Positions 11,201 to 37,000 of a stretch of 64,000 bases of DNA are shown in pieces; position 1 is the stretch's first letter; every line of letters starts with the position of its first letter. The DNA is from Gavia stellata (Eukaryota; Chordata; Aves; Gaviiformes; Gaviidae). The stretch covers positions 3,286,001-3,350,000 of the forward strand of contig NC_082602.1 of the NCBI RefSeq assembly GCF_030936135.1, written 5' to 3'. The translations under genes were made by a program, and so were the position numbers. Below the pieces are notes generated by a model that saw only the letters and a list, made by a program, of their open reading frames with translations, was not told where the DNA came from and did not search any database.

Positions 11201-14200
11201 AGGCCTGGAGACGTGATCAGGTAAGAAAAGCCGCTCCTGTAGCTGCTGGTGGGTATCTTCATGTGTTGTTACACTGCGAGCTCGACTTGAGTTCCCTCGA
11301 GATTTCTGCATTAAAGAATAACAGTTAATGACTTTTTCTTATTGTATATTTAAAATAGTTAGCCTAGGAATTAAAGCTGATTTTCAAGTTGATCATTCTA
11401 CATCTACTTACGGGGAGGAAAAAAATTCTGGCATTTACTGGAATTAAAGCATTCAACTCTGGGTGATGCTGTTGGTCAAAACTGATGCAGCATTTTTGTG
11501 CATCTGTTTCAGTTGCTGTCACTTGCAAGACAACAAACAAACTGGAAGTCTTGGGTTTGGTAATTTGATCAGCAGTGATTACAATTTTAGACTATCCAGC
11601 AGTAAAACTGTTGTGCCTATTACCGTTTGCCTCTGGGCCCCTGCAGTGCTCGCATGCTCTGCCACATCGGTGGTAGTAATAGGCGGTAGGAGATTATTTC
11701 GGCTTAGCCGCAGTGGGGAGGGTGAAGTCAGCTGCTCATGTGCAGTCGGACTGAAACACACCAGTAAGAACAGAAAAAAACATACAGTTTGTATGTTTGG
11801 TATTGTGCAAACATTCAATATTGTCAGGTTTTTTGGCATTATGTAGACCATGTTAAAACTAAGAGCAACGGTTGCAGAATTTTGCTACAAGACACTGGTG
11901 TTAGGGCTGACTATTAGAGACTAGATTTAAAAGAGGAGTTCTGCAGCAGGTGAAGTTTGGCAGAAATCTTTTTCATCTATTAACATGAACTTCTAGTTTT
12001 CATAATGTTTAATATTAAGCATGTAGGCAAAGTGAGCCTGAGAATGAGTACCCCAGCAGAAATCCTGGTAATGGGTGTATATAAAGGCTTGTTGTGGTTA
12101 AAATGCACCTCATCCAGTGCATTTTGAAGGAGTGTGCCGAGTGGCTGGTGCTGCAGAATAAAGGTGTGTGTATAGAAAGGTGTCTTCATGGGCAGTTACC
12201 ATACAACGGTAGAATCTCGTCTGCCCATTCCCAGACACGGCATTATTTTCTGCTCTTTGTTCATGTCCTTTACGATGAAGTATTGCTTACTGCTAACTTC
12301 AGCCTAGCAACTGAAGATAAACACGGAGCCTAGAAAACAGCAGTAGCCCAGATTTTAAGCAAAGCAAGTAAAAAAGCTACACAATGCAAATGCATATTGT
12401 AGCTCTTCCACTTATTACAAGCGTCAAATAAAATGTCTGGGGGTAAAACAAGGCTTCTACCTTCTCCTAATGTTGTTTGAGTATTTGAAGGAACAGGTGC
12501 AAGATGCTATAGAAGCCTTCTAGAGGGAGCTAAACCAATCTAATTGCACAAAATACAAAATGAATTAAGCATTAGTCACAGGAGGAACGTAAAAGAACAA
12601 GTATTCTATTTTCTAGATACAGCCTTTTCACATGAAAGGTGTCTGTATTATCGTGTGTTTGAAAAGTGCTAGAAATGATCAAGCGGCCTTAGCTCTATAC
12701 ATGCTCTGGAGTTGACTGAAGGAAGGATGTTCTGTAAGGATACGTTAGAAAAGCTTCAAACTATAATCATAATTTTTAAAAAGACTTTCCTACTGCTCTC
12801 TACATGCATTTAAACATGTATGGTAATAAAGGGGAGGTGTTAACAATTGTTAATTTGATCAAAGCCTGAGGAAAGGGAACAGAAGCATAAAATACTGGAG
12901 GTAGAAACATCAGTCGTGAAGGGGCAAGGAACAAGTCTCTGAACAGTACATGACGAAAAATAACAGGCTGGACGAGTTTATAGGTAAACTGCAAAACTAA
13001 AAGGAAACTATGTCAATTTACAACATGTGGAATACAGAAGTATATTAAACCCTGCGTTGTTTCCCAATACCCTGTACTCCCTGTAAATGACTACATTCAG
13101 TCAGATCATTAATGCCAAACAAAAATAAGATACTCTAGATGTGATTGTAGGTTCACTGAGTTCACTAAAAGTCCTTTGGTCAGTCATAATCTATCTAAGG
13201 TGAGCACCTTCAGGTTCAGCCTCCAAAAACTGTAAACTTTTAAGTTCACCTTGAAAATAGATTATGGAAAAAGAAAGCTGATGTCAAGAAGAGATGGTGG
13301 TATTGGCTTTGCTTGTACCGGACAGACTGAGGTCTATAGTTTGTATGCAAAGCTACCTAAATACGTATGCAATTCATTGAATTGCAGCTTGTAGCACAGT
13401 AAACATCAGCTTTGGCAACTCAGCTTTCTCAGGGGAGATTGTGCTTTAACGGGCAGTTAATTTCTTTAATCAAATAATTCATGTTCTTTCTGTTCCACTG
13501 AATGCTTTTTGTATAAGCTGCGCTCTCTAAATATGATAACTTGCCGTGAGAAACTGGTTTTGAAACGTACAGTCGAGTTCCCCTGAAGACATTGTCCACA
13601 GCAGACCCTGGGGTCCCAGTACGAGAGTGGCTTGCGTTGATGGGATGCAGGGTACGTGGTGGTGGGTTTCGCCTTCTCGTGGAGTGTGACAGGGATGATG
13701 TGCTGAGCTCTAGAGGACGATTTGGCCACACTCTGGTAGAGAGGATGGAACTGGAGCCTGGCCGTTTGTCATCCAGGTCCCTAACAAAAGAATTGCAAAA
13801 CCAAGAGAGATACGGTCAACATGACTGAGAACTACCTTATTACCAAAGTACTCGTCTACATGTGACATTAATATTATGTATGGATAGAGATGACGTGTTT
13901 TCTTTTTTTTACATAACTATATAAAATAACTTACAGCCAAATTAGAAAAGAATAGGGGATGGAAAAGAAAAAAAGAAGCCTATCTTTATTTTTTTTTACT
14001 GAACTATGAACTTTCTGATTCAAGATTCCAGTACAGAAGTAAAAATTAATCACAGAACATATTAAAAAAAACCCACAACGTAAACATCAGTTTTCATACC
14101 CATAGCCTAGATCTAACACAAGTCCACTTCTAAGAACTGAGCAAATCACTTTCTCTACACCATTCTGAGCTTCATCTCTTTTCAGGATGTCAGTTAGTGC

Positions 14201-17200
14201 CAACAGCAATGCCACAGCTGTTCGCTACGTGGTAAACCAGCAGCAATCAAACAGAAAACCTGTACTAGAAGTATACCGTTTCATAGAGGACAAATAAATA
14301 AATAAACAAGCAGGAAAATAATTGAGAATTGCTTTCTCCAGTGTAGAAGGTTATCTCACACTGTTGTAGGCTTCTCCCTGTGAGAGTGCTCTACTGTACA
14401 ACAGATGATCTATAGTTCTTACAGTGTTTTCTCCATTACAGGCAGATTCCTTTTCTGTAACTGGATCCCATGTATCACCATCAAGCCATTTAGATTACGT
14501 TGAGAGCCACTACTTGACCCTTGAGAGAGATTTATCTGAAAGTTTAAAAAACAAATAAGTAAATTACTGTTTGGCAGAGACATATACACATATTTACAAT
14601 TTTTGTCCTTGTAAATAATTTTGGAGGAAAGAAATTAATTTCTTCCATGACATCCAGATACATGCTCAGTTATATTATTTCCCAATCGAAGATAGGCATC
14701 TTAGCATTCCGTTTTTCTTGCAAACGGTAGTGCTTAGAAAGTGCACCCTACCATGCTATGGCATACTTAATAGCTTCCAACCAAGCTTCTCATTTGCACG
14801 AGAGGATCTTTCAACAATGGCTATAATCAGAAGCTTTACAAAACTAATTTTCAGTGTATGTTGAAATTTTCTGTCAAGAACAGAACTGCAAACTCCTTTT
14901 CTGGAATACAGACTGATCTGGAAAAACATCAAATTCCACCCACCGTAATGACAGCATATAGAAAATACCAGAGCTTTAATCTCTCCAGCATACATACTTG
15001 AGGTGTTTTTCTCCTCTTTTTGCTTTTGCGGCCACATCTGGTTTTTGGGCACTACACATACAGTAAGGGGAACATGAGGAAGAGGCAGGGGGCAGAAACA
15101 AAGGAGAAAGAAATAAAAAGAAATAAGAAGGGAAGAGTTGAATTAAAATGGAATAAACACAACAGTTTGGTGCTCACCACTCTAGGAGGAGATCATCTAA
15201 AGCAGACTATATAGTCAAATTCAGTGTCTGAGAAAAAAATCCTGGTTTACAACTGCGCTGAGGTTTGTCCTCTATTGCCTGATGAGTTAACTATAGGTAA
15301 GCTAGCGAGAATGGAATCTCACACACGCAATCCTCGATCTCACAGTTTAGTTCAAACATTATTAAAATGTAGGAAGAACTACATCATTAATGAACAGTCA
15401 CCACATAGTTGTCCAATACATATATAAAATACCAAGTTTTAAAGAGAAAAGTAGGAATTAAAACTTGCAACTGAGGAATAACAGAACTTAAGGGTTAGAC
15501 AGGACAGTCAGCATTCATACAAAATCCAAACTAGTTAAATATCTAAACAGTCCCCTGACATACTCGAATCTGTTTGTTTAGGTAGTGCTGTATTGATTCA
15601 TCCCTACACACACCAGCTGGCTGAAATTACTTACCTCAGATGTCACTGAGGGCATTTTCGTTTGCGGCACACGAGGTAACAACGCTGGCAGAGGATCAAA
15701 CTGCAAAAGGCTTCTGGCATCTGCTCCGATTGTTTCTACTGTTATGATATTTTTCTCATCATCTATGCAAAGCAGCAGAGAATTCCTGTCAATACAGACT
15801 ATTGGCATTGCTAGTTGTGGACAGTGCTATGAATCCAGATTTTTTTAAAGAGAGTCCTCTCGGGTGATAAGTTCTGTTAAATCTTTTGAAGGCATGTCTC
15901 ACACTGTTAGCAAAGTAAATATCTTTTTTTTTTTTTTCCTCTGACGAGATTATTCCCAAATACATCTCTCTAATTGCATCCTTGCAAAATTAAGTAACTG
16001 AAATCCCCTTTTGACTCTTCAGTTTAACTGTGATCCTTACCAGAGGCTGACCCTTCCCAATGTCTGCAGATTAATTCTTCCATGCAGCCTAGGACTTCAC
16101 TCCACACATCATCAAACAGAAATGTGAGCACAGAATCCTTCATGCAGGAACACGGAGAGATAGGAGGAAACCCCAATTTCCGTCTACCAGAGGAGAGTCC
16201 GATTTGCCTCTCATGCAACTCCTCCTCCCTGTAAAAATGTGAGCACTATCTGTACCATAAACACATTTTGTCTCCTGTATTTTTGTTGCAATTATTTAAT
16301 AGGATTAAAACATCAGCTAAGGCTGCATTTCTGTTCTATTTTCCCTTAAACTGAAATAGGTCAAGGCAGCTGGCCAAATAGCTTGAAGACAATTGCTTAA
16401 GGCGAAGTTTCATAGTTATAACGCATTATTTTCTGAGAGCTGACAGTACAATAAACAGCAATATCAAATAGCTTAGTCTAATAGTGAAAGCAGCAGGCTT
16501 CTGTACATTGCACAGAACTTTTTGTTCTGCACTTGAACTTTTATTTCTGCCAGAATCTACCACTGACCTGAATGAGAAAGGACTGAGACAATCACCTTAT
16601 TGCACACCTTGCTTCCTCCATACAGAATGACTATAAATGATACTTCATGAATAATAAATAATTTGCAGAGGAGATCAAAGTTCCATTTAAAAGTAAATAT
16701 TAATAGTTACAGTGATATTTGTTCATCACATTGTTAGGCTCCATATCTAATGTCACTACAGAATTCTGAAGACCAGAGAGGGGAATGTTACTACTCACGA
16801 CTGTTTAATGCCACTCTTAGCCTGCTACTCTAACAGCCAGGAGGAATTCAGGGAAAGGGCTTAATTCAGTTTTAGACAATCAGATGAAATCAATGACGGA
16901 GAAAGTAAAAAAACCCTAATTCACAGCAGCCAAGGGGCCTTTGCTGCAGACTCTTCCACAATGCAAGATGTATTCTGAAGTGTGAAACCTGGAAGACGAC
17001 TGCTCATAAAAGTTCAGGTTCAGCTGCCAAAAGAAGCTTTACAGAAGGGCGAAAAAACCCCATACCGATGCAAGCACATTATTACAGCTTTCGTATCTGC
17101 TCCCTGAATTAGTACTTAACATCAAAAAGCTACAAACCTCGGAAAAAAAGGAGATACCACTAGAAAAAGCATTTTACCATTATTTTATAGAGACAGCAGT

Positions 17201-20200
17201 ATTGTTTGCTGCAGCAGTATCTCTCTGGCCTGGTCAAAGCATGTCACCTACCAATCTGAATCTCATGGTCCATGCAGGTAAGTGGCTTTATTTATTAAAA
17301 CCAATTAAGTAGTTAGCAACTGACATTATCATCCAGAGTCCTTACCCAGGCCATATGTTCATATTGTTGGGTTGAATAAAGTAAAGGGGCAAAAAGAATC
17401 CTCTTCATGCCACCCTTAATCCTTTCTCCTTAAGATAAAAATAGTGGTAATTATTTCTTGGCAAGCATAAAATCCCGACTAATTCTTAAATTACCACTGA
17501 AAATGTGGAAAGGTACAATTCCACCCAAAATGCTGGTACAAAACCAAAGCAGCCACTGCTAGTACATGACAAACAACAATGAATTTGACTTAGTATAAAA
17601 AATAAACGGCATTTAATCAAGTTCTATTAAATATGCCAATACATAGCAGGCTTTTAATTATGGTGGAACGAACTACGTAAACCAGGCACAAAAATGGCTG
17701 GCATGAAAAATTATTAAAAAAATGACAAAAATAATTTAGCAAAATGAATTGTTCTAGGAGATGGATTAGGAGAATTCCCAGTGCCCTATCAACCTCAGGC
17801 TTTTGAGAGCTCTCTAGAGGAAAGATATATGAAAAAAAAAATCATCAAATACTTTATCAACCAACATCAAGTATATATATAGAGAGATATAGATATGTAT
17901 CTTAACAGCAGAAATTCCAGGACACTGGTACTAGTTGCTGTCGTTATATTCAATACCTACACATCTCTGCAGTCAAATGCTAAATATTCCTCCATTACGC
18001 CTTCAGAGACAATTACTCCATCTTCACCTTCTTCGCTCTCTGGAGAACACAAGGTCGGAGACTTGGAACGGTCAGCCTTTTTGTGAACGGGAGTAACAGA
18101 AAGAGGTACCTTCTTGCCAAAAACACTAAATCTGAGCAGGTGACAGTTTTCAGAAAGCAGAAATGAAAGTAAGTTGTTATTCCACTTAAAATAGCAGCAT
18201 TTGGTGAACTCAGAGAGTGAGAGACAACACGGTAGTTAAGGCCAAGCAGTAGGGAGGCCAAGAAATTATGCATTACAGTAGAAACTCTTTTGCTTTGGAT
18301 ATTTTTAAATCTTGCTAAATCTTCTGAAACTTCAGAAAAAAATTCAAAGCTCATTAAAAAGCGTTTTAAAACATTAAATAAGAAAAGTAATACTAATGTA
18401 CTGCTTTGCATTTTTGAAGTTCTGTACAAATTTAATAGATGATTAACAATAAAACCGGCTACAATACATACATATTCTTAAGAAGTCAGCAGCAGCAAAG
18501 GTATTTCTATTTACTGACCAGTTTACTGTAGTTAGCAACAAGCACAGGTATGTAGTCTTGCTATTCTGAATGTACTAATTTTTGTTAAAAAGAAAAAAAA
18601 GTGTGCTCAGCCTAACAGAAAGGAGTTAGGCTTCCCATTTTAAGAAGCCTACCACTGCAGTCCACTGAGAACAAAATTACCTTCCCACCTTGGACTAACC
18701 GCTGGTACTTACTCATTAGAATCTTTTTCTCGTGGTGAACTTACATCCGAGGAAGCTAAACTGCCAGAAGGTGAACTTGAATACCATCCATACCCTTCAT
18801 CTGTGGGGATCACTATCTGCTTCCCCACAACCCTGCCGTGGCAAAAGCAAAGGATAAATAAATCAGAAAATGTTGAAAGTAAGATTATTGACGTGTGTAA
18901 GAACACACAGCAGCAAATCCTAAAAATTCGATAGGGAAGCTAGGCGGTTTTCTTGGAGATAGTTAAATGTGGGTTTAGTTGTTCTCCCTCGTACAGATTG
19001 CTTCAAGTCAGGTAAATACATTAAGAAAATTTAGCTTGGTTTTTTATGCTCTGCTAATTGTAAGACTTTTGAATATGGACAAAACTATTCAAGTACGTGT
19101 AATGAAGATTTAAAATCTAAGTTTCCAGATAGTCATAAGGACTGCTGAGCTAGGGTAGGAGGATTTTTAAATTATTTAAATTTTTGGCTTTTAGCTTTAC
19201 CGTACATCTTTTCTAAGAGAATTTTGCTGTTAAAGCCAAGTTGGTGGCAAATAGCAATAATCCTCTGGCAAGGAACCAAATGTGAGACAGAAGAATGTTT
19301 ATTAATGACAATGGCAGGCAGACTACCAGAGCGATCTTTTTATCTCTATCTATTACATAATTGCATAAAACTACCCTGCTACTAACGTTGTTTTAAAAGC
19401 AACTGTTTCCATCCCTACCCTTTTATAACTCTGTGATGGTACTAGCATTAGTCCATTAATAAAATACCTAAGATGAGGAAAGTTGGATGTCCACTGGTGG
19501 CATTCTTCCCGCAGTCCCTCAACATGCACATTTTCTTTCTGCTCATAGAGAAGCTCATCAATTTGTCTGAACATTTGCTGAACTTGTTGTGTGGCAGCTT
19601 TATCAAATTCCTAGAAAGGAAAGTTATCCAATAAATACCTAGTGAATAGCATTTGGAGGGGTTTTTTTATTATTTTTTTTTTATAATTGAGAAAGACAAC
19701 TATTTGTTTAAAGCTTAGTGAGACTGATTTAAACACTTCTATTTCTTTTGCATAGAAAAACATTAACTTTAAATAATTTCCCCCTGGAGATGATACAGAC
19801 TGCTGTTAGCACTGACGGTAGCTACATAAAAAGCTTACAATGACACAACAAAAAAACAATTAAAACATTTTGAAATATCTGTATTAGGATATTAAGTTAA
19901 AGACATAGTAATTTACATATAAGAAATCGGAACAGGAGGGATAAAATTCAGCGACATTTTAATGAAATGGAAAATTTGTTGCTTGCAATGTCCATAGACA
20001 ACAGCAAAACAAAAAGCAATGCAGACTGATGTGAAACACTGTGAAAGTGAAGGATGTTCAGGACCTTTGTTACATGTTCTTGTGTAGCTAGAAAATGGGG
20101 TCAGTTCTTGGGTAATTTCAATCTAAACAGTTCCATCTCACCTCACAGAAAGCAACAGCACACTTTGTTTTGGTAGATGGGGAATAAAACAAATATTTCT

Positions 20201-22557
20201 AAATGAAAATAATGTTTTAGGGGCTTACTATATTTTGAGAAACATACAAGTATGCAGAAATTTGATAAACTCAGACCAAGTGTCTGAAAGTCATCCACTC
20301 ATGTTTGGGATTCCATAATAGCAACGTTTATTATGTTGCATAGATACACTTATGCATTAAATGATTTGCATTTCCAAAGTTTTAGATGGAAATGCAGAAT
20401 ATTAACTGAATAATATGAGCCTAATATGTTTTGATCTGAGAGAAAGATGGGGAAGAGGTAAAAAAGATGTTCTTTCTATAACCGCTATAATGATTTATTG
20501 ACAGATCCAATCCCCATTTTTATCCTGAAATGTATTTGCAATGGTGTTTCAAATGTCTTTCTACTCACTGTGCTACATTTGGCTTGATGATTACGTTCTA
20601 CTCACATCGTAGCCCCAAGAGAAGGCTGAGCTGTCTTCCGTGGAGGTGTCAGCGTAACTCTGACTAGCAGACCATGATTTCCCATCATCAGCTGGAGTAC
20701 CAGAAGGGTAATCCGATTCCTTCCAGGTTTCAGACTCCCTGAAATGCACGTTGAGGTAAAAAACAACAAAAAAAACCCCCAACAATACACAATGACAAAT
20801 GAAGTGGGTAAGTAAACTTTTCTTTCAGTACAAAAAACGCATGGATGTATCAGAATAGGTCTCAACAATGGTAAGAGTTTTCATAGGGTAAATAGTTACT
20901 TCAGAGGCATTTAAGCAGAAGCCATACTACACAAGTAATTATAACAACTGTAATTCCTAATAATCTCAATGACATAGGCAGCCTAGAGGTCAAGCAAAAC
21001 GTAGATTTTCCAAAAATTATCTTAGTTAACCTGCAAACTATTTCTAGTCCGCTTCTACACCACTCAGGAATTATTTTTATCTTTTCTCCTCTTGTTTCTG
21101 CCATAAAATTAGATGACCCAGGCTATTTGCGATCTGGGAACAGAACACAGCTACACACTTTTTATTATTTCCAAAATAGGAAGGACGTGTTCTGAAATGA
21201 TACAGATCTGAGGCAAAGCCTAAGCCTACCAACTGTATGACTTCTGTAAAGTTAACTCAGCACAAAGGTGCCTGGTTTTGCCGTTGTCTGCAAAGATTTG
21301 TGTTATGTAGTAGACAAGTACCTGGAGATCTTGCTGTAGTTTTCAGCCGTGGGCACGGCTGGGCACACCTCAGCTCGTGGTTCTGGCAGTGGATGATGCC
21401 GCAAGGCATGTTTTGGAAGTCCTTGTCTAAAACAAGAAGTGGAACTTGACATTACTTATAAGAACAAACATCTACAGGGTTCCCAGGCTTAACAGGTTTT
21501 TTTTCCCCTGCTTTTCAAGGAATGCACTAATTTGCGTTATCACAGCTCATTTTTTATTATTAGAAGGCTAATTCTTGTTACCAAAGCTTTAGAATTAAGC
21601 ATCAAAACTAGCTCTAGACTAAACACGGAGTTAAGGGTCTTCGCTTAGAAATCAGTGTCTTCCTTTAAACTTAAAATGTTGGTGTGAATTGGTCTACAGC
21701 TCTCTAAAAGCAGATACGATGTCATTATCCCTGTAGGAGACTTATAATCAAATAGAACAAGAGTAGCCACCAAACTATGCACAGGCAAGTTAGGAGAAAC
21801 AGAATTTGCTAGTTTTTTGTTTTGTCAAAGTTTAGATGTCTAGGAAAGAGGGATGAGAAAAGCCACAGTAGTTGGAGACAGAGAAGTATGAATGCAGGAA
21901 CAAAAGTCCTGTCCCAAGTATCGGCCGAAAGAGCCTTAAGCAAAGCAGCTCTCTCCTGTCATTTCTCTGCTGCTCAGACTAGACGACCGAATTAAACATG
22001 AACAAGATTGCATCAAAGCAGCTAACTGCCAAACCCCGATACATTACTTTGAACCTCTCCCCCTCCCCCCCAAAAGCGCCTGCACATCAGTTGCCTCTTG
22101 GGTCAAAAAAAAGACAAGAAGCGGGATTTAATCACGTTCTCTCACGCTTGTGTTTTTCAAGCGATGAGAACACCCGTTGGCCACGATCGCTGTAAACGCG
22201 CTACCGCGGCCGCCTTTCCCCCCGCCGAGGCCTTGGCGCAGGCCGCCGCAGCGCGGTCAGGGCGCTGGACCCCCACAGCTCCCCGTTAAACCCGGCCCAC
22301 CCCGGCCTTACGGGCGAGCTGCGCCCCGCGCCGGCCCGCGGCTCCGACCCCGGCCCCGCCATGCCCCCCCTGCCCGAGCGCGGGGCCCGGTTTTCAGGCT
22401 GAGGGGGAGCGGGGCGGGCGGGCAGGCCCGAGCGCGGGGAGCAGGCGGAAGCGGGGCCTCGGCGGGGAGCGGAGCGGCGGGGCCGGGGGGAGGCGGCGGC
22501 GACTCACATCTCCGAAGCGCCGGGGGGCACCGGCTTCCGCGCGTATCGCGAGATCAT
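8271..22557 (-). CDS. FAM149B1: FAM149B1, DUF3719-domain ciliary protein
   Basis: Fourteen coding exons read on the minus strand, in order: 22557-22508, 21426-21322, 20738-20606, 19610-19468, 18832-18713, 18131-17961, 16228-16041, 15762-15635, 14535-14423, 13780-13571, 11750-11624, 11305-11180, 10241-10160 and 8344-8271. Reading phase agrees at every junction, and the total is 589 residues plus taa (human about 582). The start MISRYARK matches human MISRYTRK. The DUF3719 region lies near residues 97-160 ([31 protein letters not shown]). Other landmarks are [43 protein letters not shown] and RPNTTNAFL. Human mutations in this gene cause a Joubert-type ciliopathy; its molecular activity is not known. 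It shares a promoter region with ECD. The gene is complete and intact. Confidence 0.93.
8697..8712 (+). repeat. Homopolymer run of 16 G
   Basis: Sixteen consecutive G on the plus strand, preceded by GGGGTTTTTT, within the last FAM149B1 intron (template strand of that gene reads G). It is a simple repeat and a potential quadruplex; its exact length should be treated as uncertain in any assembly. Confidence 0.9.
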
Positions 22558-22694
22558 CCTCAGCTCCGCCGCGCCGCCGCCGCCATCCGCCGCTGCCCCG
22601 CCGCCGCCGCCATGACGACGCCCCACCCCCGGGGAGGCGGAGCGTCTCCGCCCGTCTCGGCCGCGCTCGGCCTTCCGCGGCCCGGCCCGCCGCC
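22558..22694. promoter_or_regulatory. Bidirectional FAM149B1 / ECD promoter
   Basis: Only 137 bases separate the two divergent start codons (FAM149B1 at 22557, ECD at 22695). The interval is almost all G, C and CpG and sits in an island from about 22190 to 23340. There is no TATA box. Two GCCGCCAT elements (about 22579 and 22606) resemble YY1 sites. An ATG at 22612, if included in the ECD transcript, would open a frame that overlaps the ECD start out of frame. Shared use by both genes is inferred from the head-to-head arrangement. Confidence 0.8.
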
Positions 22695-33447
<10,753 letters not shown>

Positions 33448-34095
33448 AAGACTGTCTTAATTCAGAAGACATGGCTGATTGAGAAATGAAGCACAGAAAG
33501 ACTAACAGTATTTGGAAGAAGAGACAAAAGGTTTGAATTTAAAGCATTTTATGCATTAGTTATGCGTGACTTTAAAGATGCAGAGTGAACTTACCTGCAA
33601 AAGCCGTCTGTTTGGATACTATCTTGGATAGAAATTGGATTTTTCCAGTGCTAACGTGTTTTTGGAAAACTGAAAAGTGATGTTGTGACTGAATGAAACT
33701 TTTATTATAAAACCTGTCTTCAGTTTTTCAAATCAACGATCCAATTTGCTGTATTTCTAAAATGTCCTTTTACCCATTATTAGGTGGTTTCAATATCTTG
33801 GAAAACAGTTCATGTTCTGAAAATCCTGCTGCCTTCAGGGGGAGATGGAGGAATACCATATTATAGGAACAGTGTTCTCTTGTGGATTTGGGAACTCTGT
33901 TTAAATGTTCAGCAGACACTTAATCGCTTTTCCAAAAGTACAGTGTTTCATTGTAAGAACTTCTGATAATTACTGTAAGAATCTGTTCTTAATTAACCAG
34001 AGGATTTGAAGAGTAATTGGATCGAATTATGTAAATACTGGCTTTAAGTATTTTTTGAATTTATTTAAATAAAAGCAGAAATGTAACTTGGTTAC
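33448..34095 (+). other. ECD: ECD 3'UTR and poly(A) signal
   Basis: An AATAAA at 34068-34073 lies about 620 bases after the ECD stop and is followed by a T-rich run, giving the most likely 3' end. A second AATAAA near 34375 could serve longer transcripts. Confidence 0.6.
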
Positions 34096-37000
34096 TTGAG
34101 ATTTTTTTTTTTCTTTGAAGGTATGCATAACTTCCTCTGTGCAGTATCGGAAGTTCTTGGAGTTAAAGCATTTTCCTAATTGGGCATTTTTTGAATTCTG
34201 TTATTGCTGAATTTTGGTACCGTGCCAGCAGTAGCTGTGTATGAGCCTAGTCTGAACAGTTGAGTTTTGTTTTTCAGTGAAAATGTAGCTAGAAGGCATT
34301 CAGCATCTTGCTTTCACATGGAATGAAAAATCTGTTCTAGATATGAAGACTTAGTTTTAACAAGATAAATTTGAAATAAAATACGTAGAAATTCTTGATT
34401 TACAGACAGCAAGAACGTAGTCCTGCCAGATCTGAATCAGTTTCTATGAGTCTTTTCTTTATTTTTTCTTCCACACAACAATTAATCAAGTGTCTTAACT
34501 GGTAGAAGAGAAGCTCTTTGGTTGAGGTTTTGGGTTTTGTTTGGTCAGAAAAATAGTATTCAATGATACGAAAGCCTGATTGACCTTGAAGGCATACCTA
34601 ATTGCTTTTAAAGGACTGAATAATAATAATAATAATTATTTTTATTGATGTTGTTCTTATTAGTCTTAAGGTTTGGAGTCCATTTATTTGAAGTCTTTGT
34701 TTTAATTTTTTGCATGATGGCATTACTTTTAACTGACAAAGCAGAATGTAGCAAAAGTTGTTTCCGTGTAGGAACTTGGACACTTGTTGGATGATGAGTT
34801 TTAGTATCTGACTGCCAACTGAGTTTGACCAATGTGCAGAAAATTCTTTGAAAGTCACACATTGGCATAGTTTCATTGAAATTTGTGAGATCTTGACAAT
34901 GTACCACAAATGCTTGCTTGCTGACTTCCCTGCTGACCCCTGCTCATGTTTTTGGGTTTTTTTCCAAATTTTTGTTTGTTTTTGTGAATGACAAATATCT
35001 TGTAAAATGCTCCAGTACAATATCGTAAATATTGGAGATTCTGTACGTGAATGCATGGAATGAATGCGGATACAGGGTATGATGGCTATGCTACCTCCAC
35101 TTTTATCTTCCGTTGATGTTGTACAAGTTACTTTGTCAACAGTTTAGGGAGGGTACTGGCAAGTTGGACAGGGATTAGAGATGGACAAGAAGAATTAGGA
35201 AGTATAAAGATGCCGCTAAAGTTCAAGGAGTTTGGATGGCACAGAGGTGAGGTGGAATGGGATGGAGTTAGTCAAATCTACACTGGAAAAACTGGGGTAA
35301 CAGGAGTTCTTGAATCCAGCAGACAAGGATAACCAGCTGTTAGTGGTGGAAAACGGATGTACTTGAACCTTAAAAAGGATTTATGTTTTAACAGGGAAGG
35401 TAATTAACACTGAAGCTGCATAAAATTCTCCACTGATGAGTAGTTAGGTCAAGTTTAGATACTTTAAAAAATAATTCAGTTTCAAGAACATGATTACGTT
35501 TAAACTCCCTTGTGGCTGGTACTATACAAAAGGTCAAAATAGATCAAAGGACTCTTCTAATGTAGTATGTGAGGAAAACTTCTAACCTAATGTTCAAAAC
35601 AAAGCTGCTCTTTTGAAAGCACTTCAGCTGATCTTGCTTCTTGGATAATCTTACTTTTCCACCAATTGGACTGTTATTTCTGTGGGGCTGTACTTACTCC
35701 AACTATTTACATTTGTTTAGCAGCTTCACAGTGGAGACCTTCAAGACTCTGGAATTGCTCACAAGAGAATTTGCCATCGAAGAATAAGCATTTCCCTGCT
35801 GCCTCTTCCACTGCTTTGAAGTAACACATGAGGCGTTTCTGCTTTTAATTTTGAAAGAGTACTTTTAGTGAAGGAAGCCTGATGGAGTTACTTAGGGAAG
35901 ACAAGTGCAGTGTGGTTCCCTTTCAACGGATTGCTATCAAAGTTTCCATTATACTCTAAATTAATTTAACTAGAACTGCATTCCAACACAATTTATTCAC
36001 TTTGCTCACTTGAGCATCTGCCTTTCCTACAGCCTTGTTCATCCTAAGACTTCTGACCCTTCCCAGAAATGTAGTTTGCTTGTTTGTGGCTTGACCTCTG
36101 TAGCCCTAGTTCTGAATGTCGTAGTTGTTGACTGGTATGTTTTAAGCAAGAAAACAAATAATGGATCTTTCATCTTCCATATATGAGAGCAAAACTAATC
36201 CCAGGGGACAGCAGAGACCTTTAACTTGTTAAAACTCTTCTAAACACCTGGGCAGTTTGGCTGTTGCTGCTCTTTCCCCTGACCAGCTTTATAGAACAGT
36301 GAGGAGCCTAAGAAAGTGGCCCTTTATTTTCTCTGTGTTAATGGAGGGTGTGCAGTCCATGTCAGAAGTCGGCAGCCCACAGGCTAGTAATGTGTTCAGC
36401 ATGAGTCTAACTCCTGTCTGGTGGGGAGGAGGTGTGGCTCGGGAGGAATGGTATTTACCTACAGTTAGCTGTGTTCAAGTGCAGTTTGGTGTCGGTGATA
36501 CTACCTGCTATTTGAAGTTCCTGTGCTTACATCAATCTCCTGCAAATCAACTTGTTTTCAGCATCCTTGCCATTTAAGTGGATGTCAGCTTCCTCTGTTG
36601 CCATGAAAGGTCACCTCCCTGCACGACACTTGCCTCCTGCCTTTCCTTTCTAACACTGCAGTATAGGAGTCCCAGTTAATCTGCAGGGCATGTGTTAGTT
36701 GCAGCGATGGAAAAGCATTTTTTATGAGTGTTTGTGCAGCTCCTGCTGTAGCTACTTCTCTAACTTCTACGAGAAACTAGATTCTGTTTTTAATAGCAGC
36801 GGGAGTCAGGGCAGGCCCTTTGTACCACCTCGGGATCCCTTGGGACGCTGCAAAAGCTGCAGCAACAGCTGCCTGCCCTCTTTCCATTTACGTCTTTGGA
36901 ACGGAACGCTAGAGCATCTGTTCTGGCAGGTCTAAAATGGGAATTTATTTCTTTTTCCAACTTTGTTGGTTCCCCTAAGAAAATATCAGCATGGAGGGCA

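Noticed and set aside
36257-36577. 106-codon plus-strand frame in the ECD-NUDT13 gap
   Set aside because: No recognisable motif, signal peptide or splice-compatible partner exon; length is within chance expectation for the region.
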